A stretch of DNA of 5,709 bases from positions 13,002 to 18,710 of the forward strand of contig DLQW01000037.1 in assembly GCA_002474405.1 (NCBI GenBank). Direction: 5' to 3'. The DNA is from Christensenella sp. UBA7597 (GTDB lineage: Bacteria; Bacillota; Clostridia; Christensenellales; Borkfalkiaceae). A program made the translations under genes and the position numbers. This document shows positions 1 to 5,647 of this stretch, piece by piece. The stretch's first letter is position 1; every line of letters begins with the position of its first letter. The notes beneath the pieces were generated by a model. That model was given only the letters and a program-made list of their open reading frames with translations. It did no database searches and was not told the DNA's origin.

Positions 1-20
1 AGCATAAAACGGAAATCGTA

Positions 21-45
21 GCCGCCGGTGTCGTCCATCGGCGGC
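21..45. repeat. GC-rich inverted repeat at the left edge
   Basis: A 10-base arm at 21-30 (GCCGCCGGTG) pairs with 36-45 (CATCGGCGGC) around a 5-base loop, with one G-T pair. It is followed on the + strand only by AATTTCTTATC, which is a poor T-tract, and there is no T-tract on the other strand. It could be a weak terminator or mRNA 3' end of whatever lies left of the window, or a chance palindrome inside a gene cut by the edge. The hairpin is seen directly; any function is a guess. Confidence 0.3.
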
Positions 46-93
46 AATTTCTTATCAAAAACGGCGAAAAATGTCGGAAAAAGCCGTAAAACG

Positions 94-124
94 GCATAGT
101 ACAACCCTTTTTTCTCATAGCTTA
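94..124 (+). promoter_or_regulatory. candidate sigma-E/sigma-K-type promoter of sigK
   Basis: GCATAGT at 94-100 matches six of seven positions of the B. subtilis sigma-E -35 consensus (kmATATT). After a 15-base spacer, CATAGCTTA at 116-124 fits the sigma-K -10 form CATAnnnTA exactly and the sigma-E -10 form (CATACAmT) in part. No good sigma-K -35 (AC) sits at the usual distance, so sigma-E is the better reading. Transcription would start near 131, giving a leader of about 60 bases. In B. subtilis sigK is transcribed first by sigma-E with SpoIIID and then by sigma-K itself. The match is by eye and short, so it remains a candidate. Confidence 0.4.
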
Positions 125-131
125 TACAAGC
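97..131 (+). promoter_or_regulatory. two SpoIIID-like boxes
   Basis: TAGTACAACC at 97-106 and TTATACAAGC at 122-131 each match nine of ten positions of the SpoIIID consensus WWRRACARNY, with the same single mismatch (T at position 4). They are 25 bases apart, one just inside the -35 side of the candidate promoter and one around its expected start point. SpoIIID is a known co-regulator of sigK in spore formers. The matches are seen in the sequence; binding is inferred. Confidence 0.3.
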
Positions 132-192
132 GCCGAAAATCGGAAAAAACGCAAGCGGCGCCGCAAAACAGAGAGAAAAAAGGAGAAAATCA

Positions 193-924
193 ATGTTTTT
201 AAGCGTTTTCTGGTCGTTTTTATGCAAAATCGGTTTTTTAACGGGATTGATCGGCGGAAAAAATTCTTTTTCCCGCCCGCTTTCCAAAGAAGACGAAGAA
301 AAATATCTTCGTACCTTAAACGAAGGGAAAACGCCGGAGGAACGCAGGCAAGCCAAAGAAATTCTCGTAAAACACAATATGCGGCTGGTGGCGCACATCG
401 TCAAAAAATACCGCGGCGCCGCCGAAAACGACGATCTTATCTCCGTCGGCAGTCTCGGACTCATGAAAGCGCTCGATAATTACCGTCCCGGCAGAGGCAC
501 CACGCTCGCCACGTTCGCCGCGCGCTGTATCGAAAACGAAATTTTAATGCTGATCCGCGCCAATAAAAAACACAAAAACACGCTTTCGCTGTCCGATCCC
601 GTCGGGCTCGATAAAGACGGCAACGAACTCACCCTTCTCGACGTCCTTGCCGAAAAAGAGGAGGGCGTTTTCGAAAACGTAGAACGTTCCGTCCAGCGCG
701 AGCGCCTTTTAAAATCCATCCGCGCGCTTTTAAGCGAGCGTGAATACACCGTGCTCTGCATGCGTTACGCGCTTACGGGCGGGGCTCCGAAAGCGCAGAG
801 AGAAGTGGCGGCAAAGCTGGATATTTCCCGTTCCTATGTGTCCAGAATCGAAAAACGCGCGATCGCGCGGCTAAAAAAGCATCTTTCGGCAAGCGATTTT
901 TACGATGCGGAAAGCCGGTTCTGA
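193..924 (+). CDS. sigK: RNA polymerase sporulation sigma factor SigK (pro-sigma-K)
   Basis: Sigma-70 family factor of 243 residues that directs RNA polymerase to late mother-cell genes (coat, cortex, spore release). Region 2 spans about residues 58-128, including LVAHIVKKY, DDLISVGSLGLMKA and the hallmark ARCIENEILMLIR. Region 4 spans about 171-228, with the helix-turn-helix REVAAKLDISRSYVSRIEKR. From memory of the family, LVAHIVKK and SRSYVSRIEKRA favour SigK over its paralogue SigE. A hydrophobic stretch at about residues 1-22 precedes the conserved PLSKEDEEKYL, as in B. subtilis pro-sigma-K, which is processed by the membrane protease SpoIVFB; some clostridia lack this stretch. The ATG follows AGGAG at 180-184 and keeps the whole pro-sequence. 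The frame is uninterrupted, so no skin-type element is present. No clear terminator follows; the gene ends about 40 bases before the malQ promoter. Confidence 0.93.
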   Translation: MFLSVFWSFLCKIGFLTGLIGGKNSFSRPLSKEDEEKYLRTLNEGKTPEERRQAKEILVKHNMRLVAHIVKKYRGAAENDDLISVGSLGLMKALDNYRPGRGTTLATFAARCIENEILMLIRANKKHKNTLSLSDPVGLDKDGNELTLLDVLAEKEEGVFENVERSVQRERLLKSIRALLSEREYTVLCMRYALTGGAPKAQREVAAKLDISRSYVSRIEKRAIARLKKHLSASDFYDAESRF

Positions 925-963
925 AAGTCGCTTTCCGTCCGTTTGAAATCCCGCGGGTTATGC

Positions 964-992
964 TTGACTTTTTTCGGTAAATCGGCTATAAT
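964..992 (+). promoter_or_regulatory. sigma-A promoter for malQ
   Basis: TTGACT at 964-969 and TATAAT at 987-992 are separated by exactly 17 bases, which is one mismatch from the ideal housekeeping promoter. Transcription should start near 999, leaving a leader of about 32 bases before malQ. The sequence over the start point (GGTAAACGGTACAT, 998-1011) resembles the left half of a CcpA/LacI-family operator, but its right half is poor. This promoter makes malQ independent of sporulation-specific transcription of sigK. Confidence 0.85.
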
Positions 993-1030
993 ACGCAGGT
1001 AAACGGTACATACTTACAAAAGGTAAAATT

Positions 1031-2605
1031 ATGAGCGGAACAATTTTCAATTCAACGGAAAATCAATCGGGCAAACCGCGTAAATGCGGCGTATTGCTGC
1101 CGATTTTTTCACTTCCCGATGCTTACGGAATCGGCACGATCGGCGCCGTCGCGCGCGAATTTATCGGCTATCTCGCTTCGGCGGGCGTAAAAGTGTGGCA
1201 GATTCTGCCGCTTCTTCCCACAAGTTACGGCGACAGTCCGTATCAGTCCGTCTGTTCGTACGCGCTCAACTATTATTTCATCGATTTGCAGCTTCTGAAA
1301 GAAGAGGGGCTTTTCACGCAGTCCGAACTCAACGATTACGCGGCGGAAAACGGCTATACCTCGGAAAATTCGCGTATCGACTACGAAAAATTATTCCGTA
1401 CGCGCGTACCACTTTTAAAAAAGGCGTTTTCACGGTTTGCGTCCGAAGAATATCTTGCCGCGCACCGTGCGGAAGCGCAGAATTTCGCCGCGTTTTTAAA
1501 AAAAGGAGAATATTACGATTTCGCGCTGTTTATGTCGCTGAAAACGCATTTTTCTTATCATCCGTGGCAGGAATGGGGCGAGTACGCGCAATACAGCGAA
1601 GAAAAAGCGGAAAAATTCGCCGCGGAACACGCGGAAGAAATCCGCTTCTGGCAGTTTACGCAATACGAATTTTTAAAACAGTGGGCGGAAATAAGAAAAT
1701 GTGCCGAAAATTTCGGCGTAGAGTTGCTCGGCGATATGCCCATCTATGTTTCGGGCGATTCCGTGGAAATGTGGAAATACGGGAAATCTCTGTTCGAAAC
1801 GGACGAAAACGGCAGGCAAACGCAGAAAGCCGGGGTGCCGCCAGACGCTTTTTCCGCCGACGGGCAACTGTGGGGAAATCCCGTTTACCGCTGGGACGAA
1901 ATGAAGAAAAACGGCTATCGCTGGTGGAAAGAACGCATCCGTAAAGCGCTCGGTTTGTTCGACGCGGTGCGCATCGATCATTTCCGCGGATTCGACAGAT
2001 ATTTTTCCGTTCCGCAGAACGCGCAGACGGCGCGCGAAGGCGAGTGGAAAGACGGACCGAAAGAAGCGCTTTTCGAAGATATGAAAAATTTACCCATCGT
2101 GGCGGAAGATCTCGGCGTAATCGACGAAGGCGTGCTCAGGCTGATGAAAAACGTCGGCTATCCCGGCATGCGCGTGCTTGAATTTGCTTTCGACGGCAAC
2201 GCGGATAACACAAACAAGCCTTCGAATTCTCTGGAAAACAGCGTGGCTTATACGGGCACGCACGATAATCCGCCGTTCGCTGCTTATGTCCGCTCGCTTC
2301 CCGAATGGGAAAAGCAACGGTTCGTGCACGATTTCCGCGGCGAATGTAAAAAATTCGGCGTCGATTCCGCGGCGGTTACGCCCGAAGAATATTGCGCCGA
2401 GGCGGTGCGGCTCGCGTTCGCGTCTCCGTCGTATCTTTGCGTGGCGCCGCTGCACGATTTGCTGGCGCTCGGCGAAGAAGCCCGCATCAACGCGCCGTCC
2501 ACGCTTTCAACAAAAAACTGGAGTTTCCGCTATCCGAAAGCTCAGCTGTTATCGACGGAAGTCAAAGAAACGCTGCTGCGCCTTATGTCGGAATATCGCA
2601 GATAA
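1031..2605 (+). CDS. malQ: 4-alpha-glucanotransferase (amylomaltase, GH77)
   Basis: Cytoplasmic enzyme of 524 residues that transfers alpha-1,4-glucan segments between maltodextrins, releasing glucose and building longer chains for phosphorylase. GH77 motifs run in order: LLPIFSLPDAYGIGTIG (22-38), WQILPLLPTSYGDSPYQ (56-72), LLGDMPIYVSGDSVEMW (232-248), AGVPPDAFSADGQLWGNP (267-284) and DAVRIDHFRGFDRYF (311-325). By family alignment, D316 is the nucleophile, E359 in VAEDLGV the acid/base and D412 in GTHDN the transition-state aspartate; all three are present. The C-terminal LGEEARINAPST and NWSFR also fit. After GTHDN the usual DT is replaced by PP, an unusual but probably tolerated change. 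Length is close to the short bacterial type. The ATG follows a modest site, AAAAGG at 1018-1023, 7 bases away. It has its own sigma-A promoter and is followed by a strong terminator, so it is probably monocistronic but belongs functionally with the downstream sugar transporter. Confidence 0.95.
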   Translation: MSGTIFNSTENQSGKPRKCGVLLPIFSLPDAYGIGTIGAVAREFIGYLASAGVKVWQILPLLPTSYGDSPYQSVCSYALNYYFIDLQLLKEEGLFTQSELNDYAAENGYTSENSRIDYEKLFRTRVPLLKKAFSRFASEEYLAAHRAEAQNFAAFLKKGEYYDFALFMSLKTHFSYHPWQEWGEYAQYSEEKAEKFAAEHAEEIRFWQFTQYEFLKQWAEIRKCAENFGVELLGDMPIYVSGDSVEMWKYGKSLFETDENGRQTQKAGVPPDAFSADGQLWGNPVYRWDEMKKNGYRWWKERIRKALGLFDAVRIDHFRGFDRYFSVPQNAQTAREGEWKDGPKEALFEDMKNLPIVAEDLGVIDEGVLRLMKNVGYPGMRVLEFAFDGNADNTNKPSNSLENSVAYTGTHDNPPFAAYVRSLPEWEKQRFVHDFRGECKKFGVDSAAVTPEEYCAEAVRLAFASPSYLCVAPLHDLLALGEEARINAPSTLSTKNWSFRYPKAQLLSTEVKETLLRLMSEYRR

Positions 2606-2640
2606 AAAGAATACGCGCGATAAAAATCGCAGAAGAAACT

Positions 2641-2685
2641 TTCCGTCCCGTTCAGGCGTTTACGCCGTGCGGGGCGGAATTTTTT
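2641..2685 (+). terminator. intrinsic terminator after malQ
   Basis: TTCCGTCCCG (2641-2650) pairs with CGGGGCGGAA (2670-2679) over ten positions with one T-G pair. The loop holds a further small stem, GGCG/CGCC at 2655-2658 and 2663-2666. Six T residues follow directly (2680-2685). It sits 35 bases after the malQ stop and reads only on the + strand. It separates malQ from the binding-protein gene and implies that the latter has its own promoter. Confidence 0.85.
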
Positions 2686-2719
2686 ATGCGGAAAGCGAAG
2701 TATAAAAAGGCGGGAACTT

Positions 2720-2752
2720 ACCGAAAATAACGTTAGCCCGATTTTTTTCGGT
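2720..2752. repeat. inverted repeat upstream of the binding-protein gene
   Basis: ACCGAAAA (2720-2727) is complementary to TTTTCGGT (2745-2752), an 8-base perfect stem with a 17-base loop. The loop contains the palindrome TAACGTTA (2728-2735), whose AACGTT core resembles LacI-family (MalR-like) operators. The region must also hold the promoter of the transporter genes, but I could not find a convincing -35/-10 pair here; TATAAA at 2701 lacks a good -35. This could be an operator region or a leader hairpin. Confidence 0.3.
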
Positions 2753-2789
2753 GCGCAGAAATTCAAAATTCGAAGTAGGAGCGAAAGGT

Positions 2790-4055
2790 ATGAAGAAAAA
2801 GACGAAACAAACTCTTGCGATGCTTTCCGTCGCGGCAATCGCGGGCACCGTGCTCGGCGCGTGCAAAAAGAATACGGATAACGCCGTAACGCTTACCGTG
2901 TGGTGTTCGCAGATGGATATGGATCTGGCGAAAGAAATTTCCGAAAATTTCAAAAAAGACCATGCGGATACGCAGTATAATTTCCGCTTCGCGGCGCAGG
3001 GCGAAGACGAGGTGGCTACGAAGATTTTAACCGACGTAGAAGCCGCGCCGGACGTATTTTCCTTTTCCAGCGATCAGATTTTAAAGCTGATTGCGGGCGA
3101 CGCGCTTTCCCGTATCGGCGGCGACAGACTTACCCGTATTTGTGAAAACAACGACGAAAAATCCGTGGATTCGGCTACGGTTACGGGCGCAAACGGCGAA
3201 GAGAGCGTATATGCTTTCCCGTATACGGATAATACGTTTTTCCTGTATTACAATAAGGCGTATTTCAGCGAAAGCGATGTGGAAACGCTCGACGGTATTC
3301 TCGCAAAATGTTCTTCGTCAAAAAAATTCGCCATGCCGCTGAACGACGGCTGGTACAACACGTCTTTCTATTTCGGCGCGGGGCTCGGCTATGAAGTAAC
3401 GTATAACGATTCGTTTGCCGAAACGAAAATCACCACCGATTTCGGCAGCGACGTCGGCAAAAAGGTAACGAAGGCGTTATACGAAACGGCGTCGAATCCC
3501 AAAGTCCTTCCCGACGCCAACGATTCCACGATCGCCGCGGGCTTTTCCGACGGCAGCGTCATCGCCGCCACTTCCGGCATCTGGAACAAAAAGACGTTTT
3601 CCGGCTATCTCGGCGAAAATTTCGGCGTGGCAAAGCTTCCTTCGTACACCTACGCGCGCGGCGAAAGCGGCGAAACGCAGAAGCAGCTCACGGCGTTCGC
3701 CGGGTATAAACTGATGGGCGTGGGGCAGTATTCCAAAAACAAATCCGCCGCCCTCGAATTCGCCGAATATTACACGAATAAAGAAAATCAGGTACGCCGC
3801 TTCAAAGATCGGGGTTTCGTTCCCACGAATAAAGAAGCGCGCGAAGAAAACGACGTGCAAAGCGACGCCTGCGCAACGGCAATCGCCAATCAGCTGAAAT
3901 ATTCAAAAACGCAGAAGAACGTTCCGTCCACGCTCTGGCTGCCTATGCAGGGCTTAGGCAACGCGATGATTACCGCAGCCACCACGGGCAGCGAATTCAA
4001 GCTCGAAACCGAGCTCGACGCTTACGTGAAAGCCATCGAAAAAACGGCGGATTAA
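2790..4055 (+). CDS. sugar ABC transporter substrate-binding lipoprotein (MalE type)
   Basis: Extracellular solute-binding protein family 1, 421 residues, anchored on the outside of the membrane to deliver sugar to the permease. Lys-rich residues 1-7 and a hydrophobic run end in the lipobox LGAC with the lipidated Cys at 25. The mature part opens with VTLTVWCSQ (33-41), then PDVFSFSSDQI (87-97), YAFPYTDNTFFLYYNK (141-156), SGIWNKKTF followed by GVAKLP (262-284, the position of the MalE GPW motif) and AALEFAEYYTNKENQ (320-334). The start is ATG 2790 because AGGAG at 2777-2781 is 8 bases upstream and the signal peptide begins there. An in-frame GTG at 2751 would add 13 unlikely residues. Maltodextrin as substrate is inferred from the neighbouring malQ and MalF-type permease and from the GPW-like motif; the sequence alone does not fix the sugar. 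It is the first gene of the transporter operon. Confidence 0.92.
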   Translation: MKKKTKQTLAMLSVAAIAGTVLGACKKNTDNAVTLTVWCSQMDMDLAKEISENFKKDHADTQYNFRFAAQGEDEVATKILTDVEAAPDVFSFSSDQILKLIAGDALSRIGGDRLTRICENNDEKSVDSATVTGANGEESVYAFPYTDNTFFLYYNKAYFSESDVETLDGILAKCSSSKKFAMPLNDGWYNTSFYFGAGLGYEVTYNDSFAETKITTDFGSDVGKKVTKALYETASNPKVLPDANDSTIAAGFSDGSVIAATSGIWNKKTFSGYLGENFGVAKLPSYTYARGESGETQKQLTAFAGYKLMGVGQYSKNKSAALEFAEYYTNKENQVRRFKDRGFVPTNKEAREENDVQSDACATAIANQLKYSKTQKNVPSTLWLPMQGLGNAMITAATTGSEFKLETELDAYVKAIEKTAD

Positions 4056-4087
4056 ACGAACGGTCGGCGTAAAAACCGTAACAACAA

Positions 4088-4094
4088 AAAGGAG
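4088..4094 (+). promoter_or_regulatory. orphan Shine-Dalgarno sequence
   Basis: AAAGGAG at 4088-4094, within a longer A-run, is as strong as the real ribosome sites in the window, yet no ATG, GTG or TTG follows at a workable distance. The GTG at 4094 overlaps it and the TTG at 4122 is too far away. It may be a relic of an older start, or a ribosome-binding stabiliser of a processed mRNA end like the STAB-SD elements described in Bacillus. The motif is visible; the role is inferred. Confidence 0.35.
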
Positions 4095-4106
4095 TGCGTC
4101 CGCGAA

Positions 4107-4142
4107 CGCGAAACCCGCCGTTTGCGGCGCGCCTTTTTCTTT
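4107..4142 (+). terminator. probable leaky terminator between binding-protein and permease genes
   Basis: A hairpin can form from CGCG (4107-4110) with CGCG (4128-4131) and CCGC (4115-4118) with GCGG (4124-4127), with a bulge at 4111-4114. Alternatively CGCCG/CGGCG (4116-4120, 4125-4129) closes a TTTG loop. CC and then TTTTTCTTT (4134-4142) follow, ending directly at the permease ribosome site. Partial termination or 3'-end stabilisation here would make more binding protein than permease, which is the usual ratio in such systems. The imperfect stem and the lack of a new promoter after it argue for read-through, not a full stop. Confidence 0.55.
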
Positions 4143-4154
4143 AAGGAGTACGAA

Positions 4155-5576
4155 ATGCAAAGCGCGGAAGCAAAACGCAAAAACAATATAAAAAACGTCG
4201 GCGCGGCAAACAAACGTCGCGCGGGCGTATTTACGGCAATCGGAGAAGGTTCTGCGGCAACGAAAGCCTCGGCGGTATTTATGGGTTCGGGGCAGATCGC
4301 GCGCGGGCAGATCATCAAGGGGATTTTCTATCTCGCCGCCGAAACGGCGTTCGTGCTGTTCATGATTTTTTTCGGCGGAAAGTACGTAGCGAAATTATTT
4401 TCGGGCAATCTCGGCACGCGCGTATCGGGCGAAATCTGGAACGAGGAAACGCAGGTATTCGAAAAAGTCGCGGGCGATAACAGCTTTCTTATTCTTCTGT
4501 ACGGCGTTGTTTCTCTCGTCGTTTGTATCTTATTCGTTTTGCTTTGGGCGGCAAACGTAAAGGGCGCTTACGAAAACGATCTGCGCCTTCGCCGCGGCGA
4601 AAAAATTCTCTCGTTCAGAGAGGACGTCAACGAACTCGTCAATAAAAAATTTTATATTCCGCTTCTGCTTCCTCCGTTTATCGGGTTGCTGGTGTTTACG
4701 GTGCTTCCGCTCATATTCATGATTTTAATCGCGTTCACAAATTACGATTACAATCATATGCCGCCCGGCAGACTTTTCGGCTGGGTGGGCTTGCAGGGCT
4801 TTAAAACGCTGTTGTCGTTCGGCGGCGGGGGAGAATTTCCCAAGGCGTTCGCGCAGGTACTCCTCTGGACGTTCGTCTGGGCGTTTTTTGCCACGTTCAC
4901 CAATTTTTTTCTCGGAATGTTTCTCGCCATGCTCATCAATAAAAAAGGCATCCGTGGCAAGGCGATATTCCGCGCCGCGTTCGTTACGGCAATCGCCGTA
5001 CCGCAGTTCGTAACGCTGCTTTTAATGCAGAAGATTCTCGATCGCAACGGCATTTTAAACGTTATTTTCGGCTCAAACGTCATGTGGCTCACCGATACCC
5101 GCTTCCACGCGCTGATTCCGAAACTTTCTATTATTCTCGTCAATATCTGGATCGGCGTTCCGTACACGCTGTTAATGTGTTCCGGGCTTTTGATGAACGT
5201 TCCCGAATCGTCTCTCGAAGCCGCCCGTATGGACGGCGCCAATTCCGTGCAGATTTTCTTTAAAATCACGTTGCCGTATATTCTGCAGATGACAACGCCG
5301 TATCTCATCACGCAGTTTGTCGGCAATATCAATAATTTCAACGTCATCTGGCTGCTGACGAACGGCGGACCGGTAGATAGCGTACGTTTCGGTTCCACCA
5401 AGGCGCAGGCAACCGATTTGCTTGTAACGTGGCTGTACCGCCTGACCACCGATGCCAACCCGCAGTATAACGTGGCTTCCGTTATCGGCATCGTCATTTT
5501 CGTCATCTGCGCGGCAATTTCGCTGATTACGTTCAATAAATCGGGCGCTACGAAAAACGAGGAGGCGTACCAATGA
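4155..5576 (+). CDS. malF: maltodextrin ABC transporter permease, MalF type
   Basis: Integral membrane subunit of 473 residues forming half of the sugar channel. About eight membrane segments are visible: near 53-73, 110-132, 167-195, 233-260, 270-292, 324-344, 378-395 and 441-460. The coupling motif for the ATPase is at 355-373 (EAARMDGANSVQIFFKITL), and NGGP occurs at 403-406. The region before the third segment is extended and starts with a basic, soluble stretch, then MGSGQIARGQIIKG (43-56), a pattern known at the N-terminus of Gram-positive MalF/MdxF proteins. The large periplasmic loop of E. coli MalF is absent. ATG 4155 is chosen because AAGGAG (4143-4148) is 6 bases upstream; an in-frame TTG at 4122 lies inside the terminator hairpin and has no ribosome site. 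The stop overlaps the next start (ATGA), so the two are translationally coupled. The binding protein lies 99 bases upstream. Confidence 0.92.
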   Translation: MQSAEAKRKNNIKNVGAANKRRAGVFTAIGEGSAATKASAVFMGSGQIARGQIIKGIFYLAAETAFVLFMIFFGGKYVAKLFSGNLGTRVSGEIWNEETQVFEKVAGDNSFLILLYGVVSLVVCILFVLLWAANVKGAYENDLRLRRGEKILSFREDVNELVNKKFYIPLLLPPFIGLLVFTVLPLIFMILIAFTNYDYNHMPPGRLFGWVGLQGFKTLLSFGGGGEFPKAFAQVLLWTFVWAFFATFTNFFLGMFLAMLINKKGIRGKAIFRAAFVTAIAVPQFVTLLLMQKILDRNGILNVIFGSNVMWLTDTRFHALIPKLSIILVNIWIGVPYTLLMCSGLLMNVPESSLEAARMDGANSVQIFFKITLPYILQMTTPYLITQFVGNINNFNVIWLLTNGGPVDSVRFGSTKAQATDLLVTWLYRLTTDANPQYNVASVIGIVIFVICAAISLITFNKSGATKNEEAYQ

Positions 5577-5647
5577 GCTTTTCCAATCTGCACAACGTAC
5601 AGCGCACGCAGAATACCGCGCGCTATGCCGAAAAACGGAGAAATTGA
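5573..5647 (+). pseudogene. start of second permease gene (MalG position), frame closes after 24 codons
   Basis: ATG at 5573 overlaps the previous stop as ATGA and is preceded by AGGAGG at 5560-5565 with 7 bases of spacing, the strongest ribosome site in the window. The translation begins MSFSNLHNVQRTQNTARYAE, a polar, basic leader like the N-terminus expected before the first membrane segment of a MalG-type permease. It then meets TGA at 5645-5647. A MalG partner is what the operon calls for here, but no MalG motif is visible in so short a piece, so the identity rests on position. The +1 frame is open from 5625 to the window edge, which points to a frameshift, a rearrangement or poor sequence at a contig end. 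A genuine 24-residue protein is the less likely alternative. Confidence 0.45.

Noticed and set aside
1..118. Minus-strand ORF from ATG at 118 to the left edge (starts MRKKGCTMPF)
   Set aside because: No ribosome site precedes the ATG, and the peptide looks like an out-of-frame shadow. The A-rich leader of sigK also gives Phe/Leu-rich reading on the opposite strand by composition alone.
908..937. Stem CGGAAAG/CTTTCCG around the sigK stop as a terminator
   Set aside because: The loop is 16 bases and no T-tract follows, so it does not meet the form of an intrinsic terminator.
1084..1944. Long alternative-frame ORF of 286 codons within malQ
   Set aside because: It is rich in Arg and Cys and has no family motif; the overlapping malQ frame carries every GH77 signature and the right start.
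2751..2789. In-frame GTG extension of the binding-protein gene
   Set aside because: It has no ribosome site and would place charged residues before an otherwise complete lipoprotein signal peptide.
4122..4154. In-frame TTG extension of the permease gene
   Set aside because: The TTG lies in the loop of the intergenic hairpin, has no ribosome site, and the added residues translate the T-tract; ATG 4155 has a well-spaced AAGGAG.
4754..5593. Minus-strand ORF of 279 codons opposite the permease
   Set aside because: It is antisense to a gene with clear membrane segments and the EAA motif. It has no recognisable domain and is best explained as a codon-bias shadow.
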